Source: Typhlomys cinereus (taxonomy: Eukaryota > Chordata > Mammalia > Rodentia > Platacanthomyidae). Taken from it: DNA of 64,000 nt. Shown piece by piece: positions 55,001 to 64,000 of the stretch. Location: the NCBI GenBank assembly GCA_023101885.1, contig JALPQD010000016.1, positions 6,966,396-7,030,395 of the forward strand. Reading direction: 5' to 3'. The notes under the pieces are model-generated. The model worked only from the letters and a program-made list of their open reading frames with translations. It was not told the DNA's origin and did not search any database. Position 1 is the first letter of the stretch. The number at the start of each line of letters is the position of its first letter. Position numbers and translations under genes: made by a program.

Positions 55001-56151
55001 GGTTAAACTGAGTAGAGGGAGCTCTCGTGACCAAATCATATTCGGCTTCCTAGAACCCACCTGGCCAGGTCAGTAGTCTATCTTGCCATGGACAGCTTCC
55101 ATCCCTGAGAACACAAAGGGGCCATCCCCTAACCTCCACTCAATTCAGCTCTCCCTGGTCCACCTGGTCAGAAGCACAGCAACGGTGCGCAGACACCTGT
55201 GGCCCCTGCAAAGCAGCCCCCTTCCTCAGAGACACACAGGCCTCCAAATCTGCAGGATTTTCCTTAAAGGCAGCAAGACATGTGGCAAGAGACTGGAACC
55301 TCAGCACCCCCCAAAAAATCATGCCTCCACACTTAGCAACCACTCGCACACTCCACCTGACTCCTACCAGTGATAACAAGATCTAATAGACCATTCTGTC
55401 TGAGTATGACTCACGTTTCCTCCCTTTCAACAGTCATTGAATGGTGAACAATCGCAGCCTAGTCTAGCCTCGCTTGTGATCATGTGCCTCTGTGCTCACT
55501 GAAAGCCGTTGGCTCCAGCTGCACGGGTTTTCTGGAGCCAGAAAAGCCCCAGTCACTTTCTCTGTGCCTGGTCAGGGTGCTTCCTCCCAGCCTGAGGAGA
55601 CTGGCCTGGGGCAAACTTAGGGCTCTCCATCTTCTCGGGCTTCCTGGCAGAAGCGAATGCCCATGCTAGGCTCCGAACACCACCTAACAAACCACACCCC
55701 TCGGCACAAATTCCGACCACTCTTAAAAAGGAGCAATAATTGCCAGATTCCAAAGGGCCTCATGGACCCACTTAGCAGCCCTCACTCTGGTCCCTTCCCG
55801 GGGCTGAGACACATCTGCCAGTCTTCAGCACCTCCTTCTGCCTCAGCTCTGCAGGTTTGCCGAGGGGCATGAGGACTTTGTCCATACCCCGCCTCCCCCA
55901 CTTCTCATTTAGGGAAGATCTCAGTGGTTCCCTCATGGCCACCCATGGACCAGAGGACTCAGCCCACCCAGACTCACCACCAGTGGCCAGGGCACCATGT
56001 ACAATTTCATGTGCAGCTGAAACAGGTAGATGACGAAGAAGACGATTGTCACCAGCCAGAGGAAAACAGCCACGAACATCACCCAGCCGTAGGCAGGGTA
56101 TAGGTGGTACGGAGTATCAGCAATCAGGGCCCATACCAGCAGCCCCAGCAC
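51973..56151 (-). CDS. PLLP: PLLP, plasmolipin (exons 2-4; exon 1 outside the window)
   Basis: Read right to left, three exons encode 137 residues corresponding to residues 46-182 of a 182-residue protein. Plasmolipin is a MARVEL-domain, four-helix membrane proteolipid of myelin and epithelial apical and endosomal membranes (established knowledge). Exon 2 begins VLGLLVWALIADTPYHLYPA, the end of helix 1, and goes on through helix 2 (YGWVMFVAVFLWLVTIVFF). Helix 3 spans the exon 2/3 junction (MVPWPLV then LMIFNVTATVLYVTAFITC). Helix 4 is in exon 4 (FFACLVMIAYGISAFFSF). The C-terminus is NAATSQMAGGYA. Exon 1, about 45 codons including the start, is missing because intron 1 runs past base 64,000. 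The gene converges with ARL2BP. Confidence 0.97.
52939..53061 (-). CDS. PLLP: PLLP exon 3
   Basis: A 123-nt in-phase exon between ccaacag and gtgagt. It encodes LMIFNVTATVLYVTAFITCS and then AAVDLTSLKGSRPYNQRAAAS. Confidence 0.97.
53620..54172 (+). repeat. L1-like 3' end with long G-rich tract
   Basis: Unique 3'UTR-like sequence, then about 130 bp of polypurine (53996-54128), then ctgagcttgtatgattagg and an A-rich end. In PLLP intron 2, immediately before an LTR. Confidence 0.55.
54191..54687 (-). mobile_element. MaLR-type LTR split by the U6 retrocopy
   Basis: Same family as the LTRs in RSPRY1 introns 10 and 14: begins TGTTGCAATT, with gtttatt-like and GCTTGGCAGGAGAG and AATGTGCCCAGAGCTC blocks. 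The U6 retrocopy sits at 54573-54647. The right end is approximate. Located in PLLP intron 2, sense to PLLP. Confidence 0.7.
54573..54647 (-). pseudogene. U6 snRNA retropseudogene, 3'-truncated
   Basis: On the minus strand the sequence starts GTGTTCGCTTTGGCAGCATA and continues through CTAAAATTGG, GATACAGAGAAGATTAGCATGG and GCAAGGATGACA, that is U6 from its 5' end to about nucleotide 76 with substitutions and a small deletion. The last third (to the terminal U run) is missing. It is flanked by an 18-bp direct repeat (54560-54577 and 54647-54664, one mismatch), a target duplication made of the host LTR. It is not an active U6 gene, since no proximal promoter elements surround it. Confidence 0.85.
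54857..54925 (+). repeat. ID-like SINE
   Basis: gaggatatagctcagtatag and caagccctgggttcagtctc, followed by an A-rich tail. In PLLP intron 2. Confidence 0.65.
55978..56151 (-). CDS. PLLP: PLLP exon 2
   Basis: A 174-nt in-phase exon between a C-run ending in cag and gtgagt. It encodes 58 residues covering the end of helix 1, the first loop, helix 2 and the start of helix 3. Confidence 0.97.
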
Positions 56152-56562
56152 CTGGGGGGGACAAGATAGGACAAGACTCTCTCAGCTGCTGTCGAAGGCC
56201 CCAGCCAAGGCCCAGGTCTCAACCTCCGTTACTCAAGAAACCTTGCTTTGGTTCCTACTCTATGCCTCTGTGCTGGGGGCCTGGCGCTCCATCACCCTAT
56301 CCTTCTTCCATTGTACTGTGTGTGACACAAGACCTCTCTTTGGCTAAATTGATTTGTGTCCTGAGGCACCTTCTGTACTCCCACAGTCTGGATGCCAGAA
56401 CCTTCTATGTGCACATGGTCCCTGGACACACATCACCCCCGGTGTTTCATCTCCAAACTATGAACGTGTTTCCTCGGTCCATGGAAGTCTCACATCTGTA
56501 TCCTGATACTCAGTACAGGACCCAGGCTTTGCTAGGGATGCAGGAACGGCCTTGGGAGCCAG

Positions 56563-56680
56563 GCATGGCATTGCACGCCTGTAATCCCAGTATCTGAGAA
56601 ACAGAAGTAGAAGCGGGATGGTCAGGAGTTCTAGGCCAACCTCAGCTACATGGTAAGTTCTGAGTCAACCAAGGAGCCTT
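56563..56680 (+). repeat. B1-like SINE
   Basis: caggcatggcattgcacgcc and tgtaatcccagtatctgaga. In PLLP intron 1, close to exon 2. Confidence 0.65.
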
Positions 56681-59452
56681 ACTCCACAGCCACGGTCGAT
56701 CCTCCTAATCCCAGAGTGAAGAGGGTTTCTAAGGATGCCCCTATGGGGAAGGGCTGGCGTCCTAACCTAGAGATCCCCAGCCAGCATGGAAGGGACTAGA
56801 GACCTAGAACAGCCACAGGGGTGTGTGGACGTCCCTTGACCTCCCTGGGCCCTTCCTACTGCAAGCTGACAAACTTGTCCCAAAAAGAGGAGAAAAAAAA
56901 AATTACTGCCAAGAATATCATGTCACCAGAACATGAGATGCCAGTCTCCCAAATGGGATAAGAACAGCCTGTGTGCTCCTCTTGATCTAGTCCAGTAGAG
57001 GGTTGTGGTTGACCTCCAGCTGACACCCATCTGCCCCTCCAACAGGGGCACCGAGCCAAGGGACCACCTGTCATATTGCTCCCCAGTAGCAGCTGGCTCA
57101 ACATCTCTGGAGACAATGTAAGTTGTAGCATAGCTAACAGCGTGGGCTCGGGCGGCAACTGTCTGGTGTAAAACCTGTCCTTATCTGTGTGGCCCAGGGC
57201 AAGCCTGTGAACTCTCTGCACCTTACTTGCAGAGGGAGTGTAGGGACCACACCTACCTCATGGCGCTTCAAGGACCTCAGTGTGTTCAAGTTCCCACGTG
57301 GGAGTAACAGTGCCGCTTGCTTTTCTGCCCCAAGAGGCTGAGTTGGCTGCATAGCACCTGTCCCAAACCTTTCAGATCACAGGGAATTAGCACAGAGCCA
57401 GATTTCCTGCAGGGGCAAAGCCCAGAGAGCCCAGGGGAGGTCTGCAGACAGTACCATTTTCAGGGTCGTCCTGGACCTCACCAGCTCCTTCTTTTGCTCC
57501 TCCTCTACTGACCAAAGATGTCTAGGTTAGGGTGCCTCCCCTTCCCCACATGCTCAGGAACCCCCACCACTGCAGGCTTGGGAGAATCTATCATGGGAAA
57601 AAAAAAAAAAAAAGACTCCTTTGCTGGTCAAGGCACAGAAAGACTGTCTTTCTCCCTCGCCCAGCGTGGTATGGGCACATGACAGCCACACAGATCAAAT
57701 CACAAAGAAGTGTCTTTGGAACAAGGGCCACCTCTACTGGTTTTTGGGGACAAGTTCACTGGCTGCTCACACTGTTGACTGAAACAAACTCTCAGACCAT
57801 GTACCTGGAGAGATGCCCTCACCAGAGAACTCCTGATCCAGAGTTGGCACCGTGCCAGGCACCTCCATCCCAAACCACACCACCAGAGACTATGAGAGGT
57901 TTCTTTGGAAACTCTGTACCTGCAAAGGCCGGACAGGGACAGCATGTGGCTAAGCAGGCCTGGGAGTCCCACCCACGTCCCACACACGCGCCTCACACAG
58001 CACCTTCCTCTTCTGCTCTAGATTCTGACCTCTGTGAGCAGGCCAGGTGGTGGCCGCTGGGCCCCCCTTACAGTGAAGAAGATGAGGCAGAGCAGCAGCC
58101 TTCCTGGCTAGTAGCCATGAGCCATGCTGGTACAAACCCTCATTAATGAGAACTCAGGGCAGGGTGTCTTAGAACATATCCCTCACCCACCTTTTTTTGG
58201 GTGTGCATAGGGTCTGGATTGTTTGGTTTTTGATCCCTCCTGCCTCCTAAGTGCTGACCTTGGTGGCCTTCCTGAGCGACAGGGAGAGTGGAGACTCTTG
58301 AATTAGCATCTCGGGCCCTTCTCAGGTGGGAAGTGGGGAAGTAAGTGTCTCAAGCATGGCCAGATTCTTAAGATATAAGCCAGCATCGTTCCCATGCTAC
58401 CTTTTTTTTGGGGGGGGGGCTGGTTCTTACAATCCAAAAGAAAGATAATAGATGCATTGAAGGGAAGAGCCAGAAAAGACTGTTGAATGTGTGTGCTTGT
58501 GCCCTCCCACCATGTCTGTGCTGTTGTTCACAGGACCCAGCACAGGGGCCACCAGGTAATGCCCTTGCCCTATGCCAGAGGCACCTCCTGGCCCTATGCC
58601 ACTAATTTCCCCTAACTCTCCTACCAGATTCTCACAGGTGTTCAGGAGGACTGCAGTGGTCACTGTGGTTAAAAGGCACTGTGCCTGATACCCAGATCTG
58701 CCCTGCCCTGGAGTCCAGTCACTCAGTTCTGTCCCCACCCTGTTCCTTGCCGCGTTCCAACCCCACCCTTGGTTTCCAGATCATCACATTTAGCCAGAGG
58801 AAGTGAAGAAGCTAAACGGTAGATGAGCCAAGGGAATTTGTGTCCCTCTGGGCTGTGCCATCTGGCCCCTAGCCCAGAGAGCAGACTCGGTTTCTGCCCT
58901 ACAATGACGAAGGTCTAGTCGTCCATCAGAACCAGACAAACTGGTTTCTCTTGGTTCCTAGACTGGACATCTGCTGATTCCTTGGCTGGCTTGGGTGGTG
59001 CTGCCAGGGAATTGAGGTTCTAGAAGTTCCTTCCCAGCTGGGATAACCCCTGACCTCTCTCCTACTGTGTACTTCATTCTAGTGGAAGGCCAAGAGCCAT
59101 GTCTCTCTCCTTTAGCACAGATCACCTTAAGAAGCAGTGAAAGGTGACAGACAGCTGGGGACAAGGTGAGGCAGAAGACCCCCCAGCACCTCTGATCGCA
59201 CATCTCCCTTCCCTTGGAGGGGACCTGTCCCTGGGTGCCCCTCAGCAGAAGGCTCTGTGTCTACTGACCAGCCTGCTCTCAAGATGTTCCTACTGCAGCA
59301 AGGAGGGAGAGATCAAACACACAAGTGGGCCAGGTGCTGCAAGAGGATTCTGGTGAGGAAGGTATGTGGGGGCAATAAACAGAAAGTTGATATATGTAGA
59401 AACTGAACTTGGGTTCTCAGGCACAATAAGCAAGCATTTCCAAACCAGAATT

Positions 59453-59464
59453 TTGTGTGTGTGT

Positions 59465-59519
<55 letters not shown>

Positions 59520-59526
59520 TGTGTGC
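59453..59526. repeat. (GT)n microsatellite
   Basis: About 70 bp of almost pure GT with a few TA steps, in PLLP intron 1. Confidence 0.95.
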
Positions 59527-62109
59527 GTGATAGGGGCATATATGTATAGATCAAAAGATCATTTTATGGAATCAGTCATCTCCTTCCACCTGAACTCAGG
59601 TTCAATTGAACTCAGCAGGTTTTCACGGCAAGCACCTTTACCTGCTGGGCCTCAGAAATGTTTTTGTTAACACTGTGCAGGCTGGAGATGCGGCTAATAA
59701 GGCACAAAGCCCTGAATTCAATCCTTGTTACTTAAAAAAAAAAAAAAAAAAAAAAAAAAGGCCACAATGGATAAAAACACCTGGATAACAGGAGGCATTT
59801 CCAGCTCCATCGAGGCCAGCCAGTCTCCCTAGAAGCTGCCTGTGGCTTGTCCAGCTCTAAGCAGAATGTTTGCTCTTTCTTCCAGTGGAGTCTCCATGCA
59901 ACCTTCAGTTGCGGGTGGAATTGGGCCCACGCTGTGATAGAGTCAGAGGCCAGGGGGTTGCTAGTCAGCACAGGAAGAGGAAGAAGATATAGACTCCCTT
60001 CAGAGTCTCCAGAGAGACAACCAGTCTGTATGATAAGCTTCTGGCTTTTGGGAGGAGAGATAGCACACCTCTGTGGCTTAAGTCATCTATGTTGCTTCTG
60101 TTAACAGCCCTGGGTAATTAGGATTTTTTGCAGTGAAGGGCAGCCATGCTTTCCGCTTGGTTAGGACAGAGAGCTGGCGGTCCCACTCCTCGGGTTCAAG
60201 CTGTTGTCTCATAACTCATTAACAGAGTGACTCGGGCAAGCTGCTTCTCGTCTCAGTGGTTCGGGTTTCAGCAAGATGGCTGGGACACACCCAATATAGG
60301 CTGAGCAACCGAACCCATTGGTAGAGTACTCCATCTCTTTACAGGTTTAAAAAAAATGCCCAAAGCCCAGCAGATGGTGTGTGCTTCTACTTCCAGGTAC
60401 GTAGGAAGTTCCCAAATTCAAGGCCAATTAGGTAATTTAAGAAAATTGTCTCAGGCAGGAGCGTTGAGATGGCTCGGTGAGCAAGCTCAAAGGTGAGCAA
60501 GCTCAAAGGGGCTTGTCGCCAAGCTTGACAACTTGACTTTGATTTCTAGAATCCACATGGTGGTGGAAGAAAACTGACTCTGGTAAGTTCTGACTTACTA
60601 CACTTGTACCATGGCATCTGCATGCTAACACACAGACACAGAAAGAGAGAGAGAGAGAGAAAGTTTAGGAAAAATAAAACAGGGCTGTGGGGTGTGACTC
60701 AGTGCACGTCTGTGTTGTGAAGCCCTGGGTTCCATTCCCAACTCTGGATTCGGATTCTTCCTCTGTGCCGGTCTCCTAAAGTGTAATGGCCTACACAGCT
60801 CCTCCCAGCAGATGGCTCAGGGAGATAATGAAAGCAGCAGGATCCAAGCGCCAGGCATGGGCCTAGGGAGATAAGCACCCAGTCAGTGAGGCCCACTCAT
60901 CGAGCAGACCAGCAGCTGAACTGCCCCCTCCCTCCATTCCCACCAGGCTGAGGGAATGGGCAACTACTGCCCACCTGCAGACCTCTCATCTCCTTGGACC
61001 CAAAGCCGAGCTCTCCCCCATGTGGGCAATGGAGTCTTCCAGCCTCACAGAGGTCAAACAAACGCCTTCCTGACCAAAGGCATCATCCAGCTCTCCCCGT
61101 GCTGATCAAGGTCACACCCTTAGGAGACTCATCTAACCTTTCTGGTTCGGGGGGGCACATGATAAAGTGGGCAGGGATGCCTAAGTAACAAGGATGACCT
61201 GGTTGCACTGACTGGTCACAGCCCAGGAAAGCAGATGGCAGGGTGAGGGAGTGCCCAGGAAGGGGTAGCTTCAGGACTGATACCAGGGTTCTGGGCAGTC
61301 TGCAGGTGGTAGAAAGGACCAAGCAAGGCCTTTGGAGTAAGGGGAGCACGACCCTGGCATCTGGAGGGACCCGGGCCTGTGATTCTCAGCCACACCGGGG
61401 CTGCTAAATCTGCAGGGAATGCTAGAAATCTAGGTTTTTATGTGAAATCTTCAGTATTTAAACATGAGTGGTTCAAGCAAATGATCTAGAAACACTGTGA
61501 GGGTAAACCGCTGAGGAGGAAAGGGGTGAATGCTTCACAACCCCCGCCCTCCCAGCACACACTCCTGCTTCCCACAGCACCACCACAAAACCAAGGCCCG
61601 AGGAGACCACATGACCTTCCTGGGGCTCCCCTCAGGACACATCTGGGCAGCTGAGGACACTCAGAACTTGGCCCGGCCCGCCCGACCTCCACCCCCGCCT
61701 GGCCCTTCTCCCTATACTGAAAGGGACTTTATAGGAACAAAAAGCCACCCATTGTGTCGCAGGAGACAAAGGGGCAGGGGACACCACCACACCACCCCCT
61801 CCCCGTACCAGGAAAGGGCTGGGGGGGCACCTTGGAATTCCCCCCGTACTGGACACCAGGCATTCAAGAATCCTGGGGTCTCCATGTCCAGTTCCCCGGG
61901 AAGTCCCAGAGCTAGATCAACACAGCCCAGGCCCCCTGGCTCTCTCTCACCATCTGAAACAGGCACACGGTGCACTGAGCCACTCAATGATCGTCACAGG
62001 CCACTCCAGCCCCACCTGGTCCTCAGCCTGCTCCATGGCTCCCAAAGACAGCCGCTCCCATACCTCCATGTAGACTCTCTTAGAAGACAGAGCTTAAATC
62101 CCAGAGGTG

Positions 62110-62472
62110 AAAGTATACTCATAATACACATATGTACACACATACGTATAGGCACATAAATACACAGACATAACACACATGTATACACACATACACATAC
62201 ACAATAAACCATACACACAAATACACCCACAAACACACACACAAACAAGCATACACATATACACAAACACCTTCTCCCTCACACAAATACATACATACAT
62301 ACAAATATACCTACACACATATGCACATGCATATACACACAAATACAAATATACACATGAAATACATGTACATGCATTCACAAATATACTGACCACAGAA
62401 ATACACATATGCACTACATACAAACACACATATGTACATACATACACACACACACACATACACACACACAAT
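62110..62472. repeat. Long degenerate CA/TACA tract
   Basis: About 360 bp of alternating purine-pyrimidine sequence built from ACAC, ATAC and ACAT units with interruptions. The long in-frame translations on both strands are artefacts of this repetition. Confidence 0.9.
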
Positions 62473-62689
62473 GGCTAAACCACATGGACCTTGATGTCTT
62501 GGAACCAGCTTGATCCCTGAGTGTCTTCAGGTTTTTAGAAAATTTTTCCTAGCCACACTGGGGGCGCACGCCTGCAATCCACACCTGCAAGCTCAATACT
62601 TGGGAGGCAGAGGTTGGATTGCCACAAATTTGATAACTTATCTTTTTAAAAAAAAGAAAAACAAAGACCAAATATAGGCAGCTAATAGA

Positions 62690-62736
62690 AGATAGATAAA
62701 TAGAAGATAGACAGACAGACAGACAGATGGATAGAC
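62690..62736. repeat. (GATA)/(GACA) microsatellite
   Basis: GATA-type units followed by several GACA units and more GATA, in PLLP intron 1. Confidence 0.85.
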
Positions 62737-64000
62737 AGGCAGAACACTCAGTTTGAACTCCCACTGTTTAGCTCCTGTTAGGGTCCCACTCTGCTCTGTG
62801 GGTCAAACCAAGAAGTCTCTTCCCATCACTCCCAGCTGTGTGAGGCAGAGGGGACTCAGTGACTCCCAACCCTTAGTCCTTTTTTGACATTCTGACAATT
62901 GCCAATGCTCTTGAAGAGTTTCCAGAAACGTACAGAATCCCTATTTGCCCCCTATTCCTTCCCCGTCCCCTCCCCCAGGGGTCACCACAATGCCTGTCTG
63001 GGCCTCCCCAGCACTGGGACCCCTCTGGCCACAGAGATCATTCCCAGGAAGATTCTTCCCAAGGGAAGCTCTGTCTCCTTTTCCCACATGAGGAAAACTG
63101 AGGTTCTCTTCAAAGATAAGGATTTGACCCAAAGACAGTCACACGAGGGGATTCTGGACAGCTTTGGGGACACTGTCTTAGAGACCAGGTGTGCTTGGAG
63201 GAAGCCTCGCTGCCCTGAAGATCGGAAGTGAGGGTTATGGGAGCATGTGACCCTCCCTAGCTCTGTAAGGCTAGTGGGGTGGTCAGGGCCACCTGGGACA
63301 AGACCTTCACTTTCTGAACTTCCTCCCTAAAGCTAGCGCTGCTGGAAGTGGCCTAGGTGCACCTTGCCCATTTCAGCTCCAGAAGCCCAGTGCCCCCACA
63401 CACACATACACACATACCACCTTCCACCAGGCTGGCAGAGAGGAAACCTTCATTTGGTGTCAGATGCTACAATCAAAGCTGGAATGCCCCTAGCAGGCCT
63501 GGCAGCAAGCACACTGGGCCTGCCTGACCTTCCACCTTGTTGTTCCTTGGAGACCCTGTCGTGCAACCCTGAGTCTCCTCCCTGAGCAAACAGGAGGGGC
63601 TCACGGTGCCCAGCAGCAAAGACCGCAGCCCTGTTCTGTCGGTATCAGGATTGCACTCACCCGCTGCCAAGGAAAACAACCCCCACCTAGGTCCCCAAAA
63701 GCCACAAAAGAGTAGCGATCAGCATAGCCCAATGCATGGGATGGCTTCACAAATGTGAACCCACTCTTTCTTGACACGGATGTCACTTTCCATCTACAGG
63801 TTATTAAGGAAATCTCACAGAACACCTAGCCAGTGGTGCTGAACTCACAGTTACCCTTGCTGCTGTGTGATCCTGGGAAAATTCCTTTCCAACCCTGATC
63901 CTAACAGTCATTCACTCTCCTCACAGCTTTGGATATATCCACAAACTAACTGTACTGTGCCCTCCCCTCTACTCTGCTGGGCCCTCAATATTTTCCTTTA

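Larger units (their letters stand above)
53062..55977 (-). other. PLLP intron 2
   Basis: 2.9 kb: L1-like 3' end, LTR split by the U6 retrocopy, an ID-like element, then about 1 kb (55,000-55,970) of GC-richer unique sequence without a recognisable gene. Confidence 0.65.
56152..64000 (-). other. PLLP intron 1 (continues beyond the window)
   Basis: At least 7.85 kb, GC-richer and poorer in SINEs than RSPRY1. Repeats seen are B1 (56563), A-runs (57598 and 59733), GT tract (59453), tRNA-type SINE pieces (about 59680, 60460-60680, 60690), the CA/TACA tract, a B1 piece (62555) and GATA repeats. PLLP exon 1 is not present on the minus strand. Open frames of up to 209 codons at 61530-62159 show no family resemblance. 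Confidence 0.65.

Noticed and set aside
57532..58146. 204-codon plus-strand open frame in PLLP intron 1
   Set aside because: Contains a poly-lysine stretch from an A-run; no domain, no promoter and no polyadenylation context. Judged to be chance.
61530..62159. 209-codon plus-strand open frame in PLLP intron 1
   Set aside because: Low-complexity, proline-rich translation that runs into the CA/TACA tract; no splice or start support and no recognisable domain.

Overview
This is nuclear DNA from a rodent. It carries three ordinary vertebrate protein genes split by GT-AG introns, in the order RSPRY1 (+), ARL2BP (+), PLLP (-). From memory this is the gene order of human chromosome 16q13, so the segment looks syntenic. 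The rodent call rests on the repeats: B1-like and ID-like SINEs, ORR1/MaLR-type LTRs, and a young tRNA-headed SINE family with a CA-rich tail that resembles B2 but is not the mouse form. I infer a myomorph rodent outside mouse and rat, perhaps a jerboa-like lineage; the sequence alone does not settle the species.

Layout. Bases 1 to about 37,300 hold RSPRY1 from inside its first intron to its 3' end. There are 14 coding exons, and joining them gives an open frame of 576 codons with an N-terminal hydrophobic leader, a SPRY domain and a C-terminal C3HC4 RING. From 37,300 to 41,430 is a repeat-rich intergenic stretch. A CpG island at about 41,430-42,190 contains the ARL2BP promoter and first exon. 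Six ARL2BP coding exons run to 49,221 and give 163 codons. ARL2BP and PLLP converge around 50,500-51,240. PLLP runs leftward: its last three coding exons (137 codons) lie at 51,973-56,151, and its first exon (about 45 codons) lies beyond base 64,000, so 56,152-64,000 is intron.

The genes do not form a pathway. RSPRY1 is a RING/SPRY protein, ARL2BP is an effector of the ARL2/ARL3 GTPases at mitochondria, centrosome and cilium, and PLLP is a MARVEL-family tetraspan membrane protein of myelin and epithelia.

The most informative non-genic items are a 5'-truncated TMEM38B processed pseudogene in ARL2BP intron 2, a 3'-truncated U6 snRNA retrocopy inserted in an ORR1-type LTR in PLLP intron 2, a complete MaLR-type LTR element with 5-bp target duplications and a primer-binding-like site in RSPRY1 intron 10, and six well-preserved copies of the young SINE with target duplications. 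I see no CRISPR array, operon or new multi-gene system. The findings concern regulation, splicing and nested transposition.
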